Below, piece by piece: positions 44,357-53,757 of a DNA stretch of 64,000 bases. Numbering within the stretch: position 1 is the stretch's first letter; each line of letters starts with the position of its first letter. A model generated the notes under the pieces. That model was not told where the DNA came from and ran no database searches. It saw only the letters and a program-made list of their open reading frames with translations. Made by a program: the position numbers and the translations under genes. This DNA is from Lucifugimonas sp038150225 (lineage in GTDB: Bacteria; Chloroflexota; Dehalococcoidia; Lucifugimonadales; Lucifugimonadaceae): positions 4,315 to 68,314 of the forward strand of contig JAYQWG010000005.1 in assembly GCA_038150225.1 (NCBI GenBank), read 5' to 3'.

Positions 44357-45514
44357 ATGACAAAACCAAACCAACAATTGGGAGACCGAGCTCTTCAGAT
44401 ATTGCGAGACCTCGCAATGTTCAATTCCACGTCTTACTGGGAACAAGAAGTCACCGACTACTTGTACGATACCGCCAACACAGCCGGACTCGAGGTTTCA
44501 GTTGATCAGTTCGGAAACATCACTGCTGAAAAGCCTGGAACGAATCATGGCGCGCCGGGTATTGCATTTGTCGCTCACACCGATCATCCGGGTTACGAAG
44601 TGGTCGATCAGAACGGTCAGAACCTGACGCTCACAGCACTGGGTGGACTTGGTCGACATGCAGGGGACAGCGGAACCCCGATTCGTATTATTTCGAATGA
44701 TGGAACTGTGATTTCGGCCGTCGTGACTGGGTGTGATGAACCTGCTGATGAATACTCGAAACAGAGACGTAGGGAGGGGTGGCTCGGTACTCAAACGGTA
44801 TATGCACGTTTGGAAGCCGGCGTAGACCTAGGCGAATTACCTGTACGCGTTGTACCTGAACTGCCAGATATAACCATCGAGGACGATCTGATTTCGATGC
44901 GAGCAGCTGATGATCTCGCAGGCTGCGCAGCCACTCTTGCGGGTGTTGAATCGCTAGTAGGAGTCGAAACCGAAGGGAGCGTTTACGGTGTGTTCACACG
45001 TGCTGAGGAAGTGGGATTGCTTGGAGCCGCTGCCAACGCCGAAGCAGAGATTCTGCCAAAGAACACTGTCGTTGTATCTGTCGAAACCAGCTCCATTCTT
45101 CCCGGGGCAGATCAGGGTCGTGGAGTAGTGATTCGAACAGGGGATCGCGCAGCAACCTTCGATTATTTTGCTGAGGCGTATCTGGTCACGGCCGCCTCTG
45201 ACCTGTCTCGGAAAGACGAGTCTTTCAAGTTTCAGCGTCAACTAATGAGTGCGGGCGGATGTGAAGCATCCGCGTACAAGGCGTTCGGTTATCGAGTGAC
45301 CGGCACCGCATTCCCTCTAGGTAACTGGCACAACCGAGGTGACGGAAAGGTCGATCTCGAAAACATTTCTAAGTCAGATTTCATCTCAGGAACCAAGCTA
45401 ATCCGAGAAGCCGGTAGTCTTGCCGGAACCGAACAGCCCGGCATTCTGAGTCGCTTTACCGGTATTGGAGGTGAAGAGTCTGACCGTTTGAAGGCGACCA
45501 GAATAGACCGATAA
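44357..45514 (+). CDS. M42-type aminopeptidase/M20-like metallohydrolase
   Basis: A 385-residue co-catalytic metallopeptidase. AHTDHPGYEV (near 74) gives the first His and Asp ligands, MRAADDLAGCAATLA the bridging Asp, FTRAEEVGLLGA the catalytic Glu pair, and a late His is in GNWHNRGDG. The LDD/EEVG pattern is closest to M42 glutamyl aminopeptidases. It should remove N-terminal residues from peptides; it is cytosolic by lack of a signal. The Asn after NWH is unusual and I cannot judge its effect. Confidence 0.85.
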   Translation: MTKPNQQLGDRALQILRDLAMFNSTSYWEQEVTDYLYDTANTAGLEVSVDQFGNITAEKPGTNHGAPGIAFVAHTDHPGYEVVDQNGQNLTLTALGGLGRHAGDSGTPIRIISNDGTVISAVVTGCDEPADEYSKQRRREGWLGTQTVYARLEAGVDLGELPVRVVPELPDITIEDDLISMRAADDLAGCAATLAGVESLVGVETEGSVYGVFTRAEEVGLLGAAANAEAEILPKNTVVVSVETSSILPGADQGRGVVIRTGDRAATFDYFAEAYLVTAASDLSRKDESFKFQRQLMSAGGCEASAYKAFGYRVTGTAFPLGNWHNRGDGKVDLENISKSDFISGTKLIREAGSLAGTEQPGILSRFTGIGGEESDRLKATRIDR

Positions 45515-45588
45515 ACATATATTCAATATCTCGCTAAAGCGTATTCTGTACACCCAAGTCCACTGAACTCACGGAGCTAAGCACACAA

Positions 45589-47220
45589 ATGGAAGTCGAC
45601 GGCAGTTACCTGGTTGCCCGCACGTTGAAAGAGGAAGGCGTTGAACACCTCTTCTTTTTGATGGGTGGTCCGAACTACGAGATCATCAACAATGCCGAAG
45701 ACATGGGCATTCGGACGATCGATTTCCGTCACGAGCAGGCAGCTGCAATGGCCGCGCATGCTTACGCCCGAGTCACTGGAAAACCCGGTGTTACAACAGC
45801 GGCGTCTGGTCCCGGTACCTTGAACCTCCTTACTGGTCAGTACACCGCTTTTATTGACTGCGCTCCAATGATCACGCTTGGTGGTGCCGGACCAATTTCC
45901 GACTTCGGACGGGACGGATTTCAGGAAATCGACCAGGTGGGAATTTTTGAATCGGTTTCGAAAGCTGTAATGCGTCCGACCGATGCGGCTCGTTACCCGG
46001 AGCACGTTTCGACCGCATTCCGATTGGCAACCACCGGGCGACCCGGTCCTGTTTACATCGACTGTAACGAAGACGTTCTGTACTCGAAGCTGGATGAAGA
46101 CGATGCCGTCTCTCCAAGTCGTCCATCATCAGCAGCCCGCCCTGCCGGTGACCCGGACCAAATAAGTGCCGCTATTAAAATGCTGTCAGACGCAGAGTCC
46201 CCAATCGTTTTTGCCGGTGGAGGAGTTTGGTGGTCGCAGGCATATGACGAGCTCCGACAGTTCGTCGAACGCACCGGGATTCCGTTCTACACGGCACCAA
46301 TGTCACGAGGGTTGATCCCCGATGATCATGAACTCTCGTTCCCTGCTGCGCGATCTAGTGCGTTCCGGCAGACAGACACCGTTCTCGTGGTTGGTACAAG
46401 ATTTAACTGGATGATGACGTTCGGCAAGAGAATTGCAGCAGACGCAAAGATCATTCAGATCGATATTCACGGTGCAGAGATTGGACACAACCGGTCGGTA
46501 GACATTGGAATCGAGGGTGACGCCCGCGCCGTTCTGCAACAACTCAATGAAGCAGCAGACACCATTGGCTTCCAATCAAAGTCTGATTCGAAATGGGTGG
46601 AATCTCTTCGAGAAGCGGATGAATCTCGAAGGGAACGTGTTGCTCCACTCGAAAACTCAGATCAGCGACCTATTCACCCGTTGCGATTGTGCAAAGAACT
46701 CCGCGAAGTAATGGATCGAGATGCGATCCTCGCTGTCGATGGAAACGAGATTCTTCACTACGGTCGACAGTCAATGCCAACATACGTGCCGGGACACCGT
46801 CTGAACTCCGGGCCAACAGGCTGTATGGGAGTCGGTCTCCCGTACGCGATTGGTGCAAAGATCGCCAAGCCTGATACGCAGGTTGTCGCGCTGCACGGTG
46901 ATGGCTCCCTGGGAATGAACATTCAGGACTTCGACACGGCGGTACGCCACAATCTGCCTATCGTGATAGTTGTCTCGAACAACGAGGGATGGACCGCCCG
47001 AGTTGAGGGAATCCGTAAACCCGGGCGTGAACTTGGTTTCACTCGGTTCGACAAGATCGCCGAGTCACTCGGTGGTCATGGAGAGCTGGTTGAGGAACCG
47101 AAGGATATTCGACCAGCCCTTGAACGTGCATTCGATGCAGGTGTCCCCGCAATTGTGAACGTGCGAACTGATCCAACTGCGAGAGCTCTGTCCAACTTTG
47201 TTGGCTCCAAGATGGAGTAA
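45589..47220 (+). CDS. Thiamine-pyrophosphate enzyme (acetolactate synthase large-subunit-like)
   Basis: A 543-residue ThDP enzyme. The activating Glu is in DFRHEQAAAMAA near residue 47, and the C-terminal ThDP site runs from GDGSLG (near 440) to SNNEGW about 28 residues later. Acetolactate synthases, oxalyl-CoA decarboxylases and glyoxylate carboligases share this plan. No small regulatory subunit follows; instead a GYD protein and an amidase do. A role in keto-acid breakdown is more likely than branched-chain amino acid synthesis, but this is inference. Confidence 0.88.
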   Translation: MEVDGSYLVARTLKEEGVEHLFFLMGGPNYEIINNAEDMGIRTIDFRHEQAAAMAAHAYARVTGKPGVTTAASGPGTLNLLTGQYTAFIDCAPMITLGGAGPISDFGRDGFQEIDQVGIFESVSKAVMRPTDAARYPEHVSTAFRLATTGRPGPVYIDCNEDVLYSKLDEDDAVSPSRPSSAARPAGDPDQISAAIKMLSDAESPIVFAGGGVWWSQAYDELRQFVERTGIPFYTAPMSRGLIPDDHELSFPAARSSAFRQTDTVLVVGTRFNWMMTFGKRIAADAKIIQIDIHGAEIGHNRSVDIGIEGDARAVLQQLNEAADTIGFQSKSDSKWVESLREADESRRERVAPLENSDQRPIHPLRLCKELREVMDRDAILAVDGNEILHYGRQSMPTYVPGHRLNSGPTGCMGVGLPYAIGAKIAKPDTQVVALHGDGSLGMNIQDFDTAVRHNLPIVIVVSNNEGWTARVEGIRKPGRELGFTRFDKIAESLGGHGELVEEPKDIRPALERAFDAGVPAIVNVRTDPTARALSNFVGSKME

Positions 47221-47274
47221 AGTTCGCACAAAATTAGTGAACCCGCTCGTTTGTCGAGCTGACGGAGGTGGCCT

Positions 47275-47565
47275 GTGCCGATGTATCTCATGCTGTCCAA
47301 GTTGACCGAGCGCGGTCGAGATCGCGTGAAACATGATCCTGATCGGATCGGGCAGGTCAATCTCGAAATCGAAGACCAGGGATGCAAGGTAGTCTCGCAA
47401 TATGCTCTGCTTGGACGATACGACTTCGCGACGATCATCGAAGCTCCGGACAATGCGCACATGAGTCGTTTGGCAATTGACCTCGGTGCGCGTGGGACTA
47501 TCGAAACGGAAACGCTTACCGCCGAGCCGACCGACGAATTCATTTCTGCGATGAAAGCCGATTAG
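47275..47565 (+). CDS. GYD-domain protein
   Basis: A 96-residue single-domain protein of the GYD family: YLMLSKLTERGRD at the start and YALLGRYDFATIIEAPD near 42 are typical (GRYDF replaces GxYD). The family is a small ferredoxin-like fold of unknown role, common in Chloroflexota and Actinobacteria. Start is GTG, preceded by GGAGG. It sits between the ThDP enzyme (54 bp) and the amidase (15 bp) and is probably cotranscribed. Confidence 0.85.
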   Translation: MPMYLMLSKLTERGRDRVKHDPDRIGQVNLEIEDQGCKVVSQYALLGRYDFATIIEAPDNAHMSRLAIDLGARGTIETETLTAEPTDEFISAMKAD

Positions 47566-47580
47566 GACTTCAGTCGTCCA

Positions 47581-49053
47581 ATGAACACCAACCCAGAACA
47601 ACGAATCGGAAACATGACCTCAGACCGAGACTTAGGATTTACACCAACCTTCAAGCTGCGAGAAATGATCGGCTCGAAAGAAATTTCGCCAGTAGAGCTG
47701 ATGGAATCCCATTTACGCCGGGCGGATGAGCTCGATCCACAGTTGGGAATTTTTATTACTCGAATGTCTGAATACGCGCTTGAAGAGGCAAAAAACGCCG
47801 AAGCAGCGATTATGAATGGTGAGGACCATGGTCCTCTACATGGGATTCCAGTTCCATATAAAGACACTGAACCAATGGCCGGATTTCGCTGGACACATGG
47901 TTCGTTGCCAGCCACCGACAACATCGCTGAAATCGATTCGATTCCGCTAGAGAGAGTTCGAAAAGCCGGGGCGATTATTTCTGGTAAAACAAACACTCCA
48001 GAAAACGGTTTCGCCGGAACGACAGAGAACAGATTGGGACCACCGGCTCGAAATCCCTGGAATCCAGAAAAAACTCCCGGCGGTTCATCTGGTGGTGCGT
48101 CAGCGGCTGTTGCGTCAGGTCTGACCAGTTTCGCTCCCGGTGGCGATGGCGGGGGATCTATTCGAATTCCAGCAGCGTTTGCCGGTGTTTATGGCATCAA
48201 AGCTACCCAGGGCAGGGTGGCCCGCATGGCAGGTGGTCGTGCAGGGCACAATATCATGAACAACGCCACCTCAGGTCCGCTCACGCGAACCGTGAAAGAC
48301 GCCGCGATAACCCTCGGAATATTTTCCGGTTACGATCCCCGTGGCGAGTACGACACCATTACAGACGAAGTCCCTGACTACGTCGGTGCTTTGAGCAAGG
48401 GCGTGAAGGGGCTAAAGATCGGCTGGACCCCAGACATGGGCGGAAACCCTGTTGATCCAGAAGTCGTTCAGGTCGCTGAAAATGCAGCAAAAGCCTTCGA
48501 AGAGCTGGGAGCAACGGTCGAAACTGTCGATTTCAATCCTTCCGACTACGAGGAGGTTTTCTGGACATTCTTTGACTACTTCACCGTCAAGGGACTGGAT
48601 GCTGCGAAAGATGACTGGGAGAACCGACGAGAGCTATTGACCGACTACTTTGGCGAATACATGGACCGTGCTGCGACCCTATCTGCTGAAAGAATGTGGC
48701 AGATCTTTAGCAACATCGGTTGGTATCGTCGTTACGTCAACCAGTTCTTCGGTGACTACGATTTGCTTCTTTCGCCAACACTTGCTGTGCCGGCTTTCAA
48801 CGTTGGGGAGGCTCCAGAAGTCATTGGCGGCCGAGAGGTCCCACACCAACTCTGGGGCTTCACGCCATTTACTTACCTGTTCAACATGACCGGTAATCCG
48901 GCTGCTTCCGCTCCCGCAGGATTCTCGTCAGACGGACTACCGATCGGACTCCACATCATTGGCGATATGAAGGACGAAGTTACTGTGTTAGCTGCATCGG
49001 CGGCATTCGAAGAAGCCCGTCCATGGGCCGACAAGCACCCACCAGTGAGTTAA
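47581..49053 (+). CDS. Amidase-signature-family amidohydrolase
   Basis: A 490-residue amidase. The Ser-cisSer-Lys triad is complete: Lys in GIPVPYKDTE near 91, the glycine-rich TPGGSSGGASAAVASG near 162 with the first Ser, and GGDGGGSIRIPA near 185 with the nucleophile. The family cleaves amides, including aryl and nitrile-derived amides and tRNA-linked Gln; gatA is less likely because gatB/gatC are absent. The stop shares TTAA with the convergent gene. An internal ATG twelve codons in is a possible start. Confidence 0.92.
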   Translation: MNTNPEQRIGNMTSDRDLGFTPTFKLREMIGSKEISPVELMESHLRRADELDPQLGIFITRMSEYALEEAKNAEAAIMNGEDHGPLHGIPVPYKDTEPMAGFRWTHGSLPATDNIAEIDSIPLERVRKAGAIISGKTNTPENGFAGTTENRLGPPARNPWNPEKTPGGSSGGASAAVASGLTSFAPGGDGGGSIRIPAAFAGVYGIKATQGRVARMAGGRAGHNIMNNATSGPLTRTVKDAAITLGIFSGYDPRGEYDTITDEVPDYVGALSKGVKGLKIGWTPDMGGNPVDPEVVQVAENAAKAFEELGATVETVDFNPSDYEEVFWTFFDYFTVKGLDAAKDDWENRRELLTDYFGEYMDRAATLSAERMWQIFSNIGWYRRYVNQFFGDYDLLLSPTLAVPAFNVGEAPEVIGGREVPHQLWGFTPFTYLFNMTGNPAASAPAGFSSDGLPIGLHIIGDMKDEVTVLAASAAFEEARPWADKHPPVS

Positions 49054-50450
49054 CCCCGGCTGTATTTCTGGATCACTTCCCAAATATCCGGCTTCATCGA
49101 GTTGTAGATGAAGTAGCAGTACCGCGTGGCACCTTGCGCCCGCATTTCAGCGAGTAGGTGGTCGAGCTCTGAAGCTGTCAACCAGTTCGAACCGAAGTGC
49201 TCTAGTCCGACCCAGGGCATGTATCGATCTGGACTTCTGCTGTTATCGAGCATTTTCTGTGTTTGGTCTCGAACCGAAGTTTCGAACCAGCGGTCAGTAG
49301 CTTCGCTGTCGTAGGAGCCGACCGGGTAGTCCTCGGGCATCGGGTAGTCGAACATTGCTCCGAATAACTCTGAAGCCAGTTCGTGATCTAATCCGGGATT
49401 CCAGTCGACGAGCGTATCGACCCAGTTAACGACTGTGCCACGGAATCCAGCGACTCCACCTGACCACCAGTACTGCTTCGGCTGCTGGAAGTCGATGTAT
49501 TTCTGTTTTCGTTTCGTGTTGTGGCCTGTGAGCGGTTCAGCGAATGGGAGTCGTGATGAGTTTCCTATCTGCATGTTCGGCAGATGTTGCTTAACGCCGG
49601 TGTAGGAAGAGCTAACGCTCCACTCGACTGATTGCTGTTTAAATTCGAACCAGTCTTTGAATTTCGGGTGCGATCCCCACCACGCGTGACTTGCCAATGC
49701 TCCTGGTGATGCCTTGACGAACTTTCTCGCGTAGTCGGGATTAAACCCGTGCAGGAATTCTTTGAAATGTTCACGACCGTCAAGAATTGATTGGAAATCC
49801 ATGCCCCGTGACTCGGCGAAATTCCTGTTTTCGGGAGTATCGATTTGTTCCATCCAGAGGTCGTCCCTGTGACCGGGTTTTATTTCCCATTTGAAATCAG
49901 GTCCGTCCAACAAGAGTCCCGTCACTTCAGGGAAGTGCTTGGCGGTGTCGCGGGCACGCGCCACGGTCATGCCCGGCATTTCAGGGTCGGTAAAACTTGG
50001 AGTTCGGCGGGTTGTGTCGAGTTTGCCACTCCCAAAACCACCGTGAAGGAAATAGCCCTTGTCATCGACGACGTAGATCGAAAAGCCTTTCGACTTACCA
50101 AGTCTCAGTGCCTTACCGAGTTTTTCTGCATCTGGAGCGAGGTGAGATGGCATTGTTGGTGGGGACCATGACAGTCCTTCGTAAAACTCTGGCGTCGGGT
50201 TGAACGCAGCAGTCGGTACGCGCTTTACCCGTTCACCGCCCATTGCGGCCAGACCTCTTGGATGAGAGTCTTCGGGTTGAGGGTAGACGTTGCCTTCGCC
50301 AGGATCCTGGTCGTCCAGCAGGCACAGCCATTGCAACGCAATCTCGTTGACACCTGCCGCTGCCAACTCATCCCAAAACGACTCGTCGAAAAGTATGTCG
50401 TTCGGCGGTCGAACGGTCATTACGGGGCGAAGAGGGGAGTGCTCAGTCAT
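49050..50450 (-). CDS. Uncharacterised 466-residue protein, possibly a TIM-barrel hydrolase
   Basis: I do not recognise the family. It has no signal peptide. Several segments look like barrel strands ending in acidic residues (GFSIYVVDDKG, VTGLLLDGPDFKWE, RYMPWVGLEHFG, ATRYCYFIYN), and it is rich in Trp. This suggests a glycoside-hydrolase-like barrel, but I see no diagnostic catalytic pair. It is convergent with the amidase, sharing the stop palindrome TTAA, and 67 bp upstream of the ABC exporter gene's stop on the same strand. Confidence 0.6.
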   Translation of the reverse strand: MTEHSPLRPVMTVRPPNDILFDESFWDELAAAGVNEIALQWLCLLDDQDPGEGNVYPQPEDSHPRGLAAMGGERVKRVPTAAFNPTPEFYEGLSWSPPTMPSHLAPDAEKLGKALRLGKSKGFSIYVVDDKGYFLHGGFGSGKLDTTRRTPSFTDPEMPGMTVARARDTAKHFPEVTGLLLDGPDFKWEIKPGHRDDLWMEQIDTPENRNFAESRGMDFQSILDGREHFKEFLHGFNPDYARKFVKASPGALASHAWWGSHPKFKDWFEFKQQSVEWSVSSSYTGVKQHLPNMQIGNSSRLPFAEPLTGHNTKRKQKYIDFQQPKQYWWSGGVAGFRGTVVNWVDTLVDWNPGLDHELASELFGAMFDYPMPEDYPVGSYDSEATDRWFETSVRDQTQKMLDNSRSPDRYMPWVGLEHFGSNWLTASELDHLLAEMRAQGATRYCYFIYNSMKPDIWEVIQKYSRG

Positions 50451-50517
50451 CGGGTGAACCTGCTAGGTCTAGTTGTCTCGCGGCAATGTACACCTAATTG
50501 GGCTGCGCTGACCGGTG

Positions 50518-52514
50518 CTAGCGAAGCGAAGGAATCGCAGTGAACTGCTCTTCATAGAGTCGTCGGTAAAGTTCCGACCGCTCAAGCAGTTCATCGTTCG
50601 TGCCGCGGTCGGTAATTTGACCGTTCTCCATCACGAGAATTTGGTCTGCTGCAATAACCGTTGAAAGCCGGTGAGCGATTGCGATAGTCGTGCGACCTTC
50701 TCGAAGCCGGGCAAGCGCTTGCTGAATCATGCGTTCTGAGAGCGTATCTAGTGAACTTGTCGCTTCGTCCAAAAGCAAAATCCTTGGATTAGCCAGAATC
50801 ACTCGGGCTATGGCGAGACGCTGCCTTTCACCACCTGACAATCGATATCCGCGTTCACCAACTACGGTGTCGAACCGTTCGGGCAGACGGTCGATTAGAT
50901 CGAATATTTGAGCTGCTTTTGTTGCTTCTTCTAATTCAACGTAGGTTGCGTCTGGCTTCCCGTACAGAAGGTTTTCACGCACCGAAGTGTGAAACATGAA
51001 TGAGTCTTGAGAAACAACTCCGATCAGGTGAGAAAGATCGCGCTGATTCATATCACGTATATCGACGCCATCAATTGTGATTGAACCTCTGTCGGGGTCG
51101 TAGAGGCGGGCGAGCAAGTAACCAACAGTCGTTTTGCCGGCACCGCTAGGCCCGACCAATGCCGCCAGACCGCCACTCGCTACGTCGATATTAATGCCAG
51201 CCAACTCAAACGGTTCTTCAACACCGTTCGCAATCGATCGTTCGGTGTATGAGAACCCAACGTTCTTGTATGCAACCTCGCCTTGTACTTTCGCAGGTTC
51301 CAGCACAACCGGCTTTACGGGATCTTTGATCGCCGGATCAATATCCAGGTACTCGAAAATTCTGTCGAAGAGCGCGAGTGAACTGGTTACATCTACGCCG
51401 CGATTAAGCAGTCCCGAAAGCGGGAACAGCAGCCGAGCCTGAATTGTCGTGAAGGCAACAATGTCACCGAGAGATATGTCGTAGCGTCCCTCGGAAATAA
51501 ACAGTCCTCCAAGTAACCACACGATTGCAGGTGCCATCGTGAAGAACGTTTGCACGACTACTAAGAATCNNNNNNNNNNNNNNNNNNNNNNNNNNNNNNN
51601 NNNNNNNNNNNNNNNNNNNNNNNNNNNNNNNNNNNNNNNNNNNNNNNNNNNNNNNNNNNNNNNNNNNNNAACCACACGATTGCAGGTGCCATCGTGAAGA
51701 ACGTTTGCACGACTACTAAGAATCCTCGACCGGTCATGGCTTGTCGGATTGAAAGCGAAGCCAGACGCCGATTGTTCTCGTCGAACTGGGTAAGTTGATC
51801 TTGATCCCGGCCGAACGTTTTTGCCAGCATGACACCGGAGATTGAAAGCGTTTCTCCGGTGCGACTGGTTAAGTCGGCTAATGCCCGCTGGGTTTCTCCC
51901 GTTAGTCTCCGACGTCGACGACCAACACGCACAGTGAAGAACACAAACACCGGGACCGTGAAGAAAGCGACCAACGATAGCTGCCAGGAAATCACCAGCA
52001 TCGCGGCTACTGATGAAATAACCACGGCGGAGTTGGAAACGAAAGTTCCGAGCGTATCCGTGAGTACAAGCTGAGTGCTGGACACGTCGTTGGCGAGTCG
52101 GGACTGAATGTCGCCCGTTTTTGACGACGTGAAGAACGACAGTGGTAATTTTTGAAGGTGCTCGTAAACCGAGATCCTGAGCGATTGCATTACTCGGAAT
52201 CCGGTTCGGACGTTCAAATATGCCTGAGCCAGGTTCATCGCTCCACTAACCGCAGCGATAACCAACATTCCGCCAACGAGTAGGTAGAGCAAGTTCATGT
52301 CGTTATCAGGGATCGCGACGTCAATGATTTGTCGGATCAAAAGTGGTGTCGCAACTCCGATGATCGCGGTGCTGAGAACGAGGAACACAACCGCGCTAAG
52401 CGCGAGTTTGTAAGGAGCGTAAAGGGACACAACGCGTCGGATCGTGCCGTGTCGCAACGGACGCTTAGGGGCATCGTCAGGAGTTGCTGTGTAACCGTGT
52501 CTTCCGTGAACCAT
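50518..52514 (-). CDS. ABC exporter half-transporter (fused membrane and ATPase domains), crossed by an assembly gap
   Basis: A type-I ABC exporter. The membrane domain with six segments comes first, then the ATPase with Walker A GPSGAGKTT, signature LSGGERQRLAIAR and Walker B ILLLDEATSSLD. A run of 100 N (51570-51669) splits it. Exact 55-bp copies flank the gap; removing the N run and one copy gives 614 codons in frame (613 residues plus stop) and a continuous TGRGFLVVVQTFFTMAPAIVWL. I place the start at ATG 52514 because the frame further upstream runs through the tRNA-Glu gene and its terminator. The cargo is unknown; lipids and drugs are common. Confidence 0.92.
51570..51669. other. 100-N scaffold gap flanked by an exact 55-bp repeat
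   Basis: Exactly 100 N, a conventional placeholder for unknown length. The 55 bases before it (51515-51569) are identical to the 55 bases after it (51670-51724). An overlap of exactly 55 fits contig ends from a k=55 de Bruijn assembly. True gap length is zero with a 55-bp overlap. Confidence 0.95.
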
Positions 52515-52539
52515 GTAAACAGTTTCGCCCTGAATCCGG

Positions 52540-52574
52540 AAATAGAAAAGCGGCTGGCAATTTACCAACCGCTT
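52540..52574 (-). terminator. Rho-independent terminator of the tRNA pair
   Basis: On the minus strand AAGCGGTTGG pairs with CCAGCCGCTT (one G-U pair) around a 7-nt loop, followed by TTTCTATTTCC. It lies 13 bp past tRNA-Glu and before the ABC exporter start. Confidence 0.88.
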
Positions 52575-52587
52575 CACATTTGGTGCT

Positions 52588-52663
52588 TGGTAGCCCCAAG
52601 GGGATTTGAACCCCTGTTTCAGCCTTGAGAGGGCCGTGTCCTGGGCCACTAGACGATGGGGCC
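52588..52663 (-). tRNA. tRNA-Glu (CTC anticodon)
   Basis: 76 nt on the minus strand including an encoded CCA end. Acceptor GGCCCCA pairs with TGGGGCT (G-U at the end). The anticodon loop is CTCTCAA, giving anticodon CTC for GAG codons. The T arm is GGGGTTCAAATCCCC. The cloverleaf is complete. Confidence 0.95.
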
Positions 52664-52666
52664 TCA

Positions 52667-52740
52667 TGGCTGCCGATCCAGGGATCGAACCTGGGTTCCC
52701 AGATTCAGAGTCTGGTGTCTTACCGCTAGACGAATCGGCA
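52667..52740 (-). tRNA. tRNA-Gln (CTG anticodon)
   Basis: 74 nt on the minus strand with an encoded CCA end. Acceptor TGCCGAT pairs with ATCGGCA. The anticodon stem CCAGA/TCTGG closes the loop CTCTGAA with anticodon CTG for CAG codons. It lies three bases upstream of tRNA-Glu, so the two form one transcript. Confidence 0.95.
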
Positions 52741-52854
52741 ACAGCGAAGGCTTATATTACCAAGGCATTTCGAAATCGCTAAACGATTCACCACCGAAAA
52801 TTCCCAATTTCACGCTAGACTGTCGGCGCTCAAGTACAAGCCCCGGAGGTATTC

Positions 52855-53757
52855 GTGTCCAGTTCGTTGGAATTCAAAGGTGTCTTTCCCGCAAACCCCA
52901 CTCCCGTTCATCCAGATGGACGCATCAATCAAGAGGCACTAAGGGCGATCTTCGACGACAATCTCTCTCACGGAGTTGGCGGATTCTGGATTGCAGGCTC
53001 CACCGGCGAAGGTCCCATTCTCACGGATACTCAACGCGAGACCGTCGCCAGGGTTGCTGGTGAAACCATTAACGGACGCGGCCTTTCGATTATGCATGTT
53101 GGTGCGATAAGCACTGAAAGCGCTGCTAAAGGCGCAAAGGCAGCCCGAGAATCAGGGTGTGATGCAATTTGTTGCGTGCCACCATTTTTCTTCCGAGCTA
53201 GCGACGAGATGGTTATCGACCACTACAAAGCGGTTTCCGACGCTTCGAACGGTCTTCCGTTCTTCGTTTACAACCTGCCTCAACTCACTCAGGTCGAAAC
53301 TACCCCGGCTTTGATGGAAAAGATCGTCGCGAATGTACCCAATGTGGTGGGACTGAAACATTCAGCGGTGAACTTTGCAGATATTCGTGCGTTCGCCGAC
53401 ATGGGATTGAAGTGTTTTTCGGGAAGCGGAGCTCTGCCTTTGCCTGCTTTGACAATGGGGGCTGTGGGAACTGTTGATGCACCTCTTTCACTCATGCCGT
53501 GGCATTACGTTGAGCTGTACAACTCCTGGGTCAACGGAGACATCGATCGAGCCAAAGAACTGCAGGATTTTGCATCGAAGATCGTCGACGTCGTGAAGAT
53601 GTTTGGTGCACCTGCAGCGGTATGTAAGACGATTCTCTCTGAACGTTTGGGCATTGATTGCGGAGACGCTATGGCTCCAGTTCCTTCACTGTCAGATTCG
53701 CAAAAAGCAGAAGTGTTGAAAGCTGCGAAAGCAATTGGTGCTTTGGACGCTCCCTAG
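52855..53757 (+). CDS. Dihydrodipicolinate synthase/N-acetylneuraminate lyase family protein
   Basis: A 300-residue class I aldolase-type TIM barrel. WIAGSTGEGPILT near 42 holds the substrate-binding Thr and Gly, FFVYNLPQ near 136 the catalytic Tyr, and VVGLKHSAVN near 163 the Schiff-base Lys. The family includes DapA and 2-keto-3-deoxy sugar-acid lyases and dehydratases. No lysine-synthesis genes are near, and the gene lies by catabolic genes, so a sugar-acid lyase is more likely; the members are hard to tell apart by sequence. Start is GTG after GGAGG. Its stop shares CTAG with dinB. Confidence 0.87.
   Translation: MSSSLEFKGVFPANPTPVHPDGRINQEALRAIFDDNLSHGVGGFWIAGSTGEGPILTDTQRETVARVAGETINGRGLSIMHVGAISTESAAKGAKAARESGCDAICCVPPFFFRASDEMVIDHYKAVSDASNGLPFFVYNLPQLTQVETTPALMEKIVANVPNVVGLKHSAVNFADIRAFADMGLKCFSGSGALPLPALTMGAVGTVDAPLSLMPWHYVELYNSWVNGDIDRAKELQDFASKIVDVVKMFGAPAAVCKTILSERLGIDCGDAMAPVPSLSDSQKAEVLKAAKAIGALDAP

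Noticed and set aside
51515..51724. 55-bp direct repeat that could mark a mobile element or recombination site
   Set aside because: It flanks exactly 100 N, and merging the copies restores an intact gene, so it is a contig-end overlap.
52515..52667. N-terminal extension of the ABC exporter
   Set aside because: The frame runs through a terminator and tRNA-Glu; ATG 52514 gives the family N-terminus.
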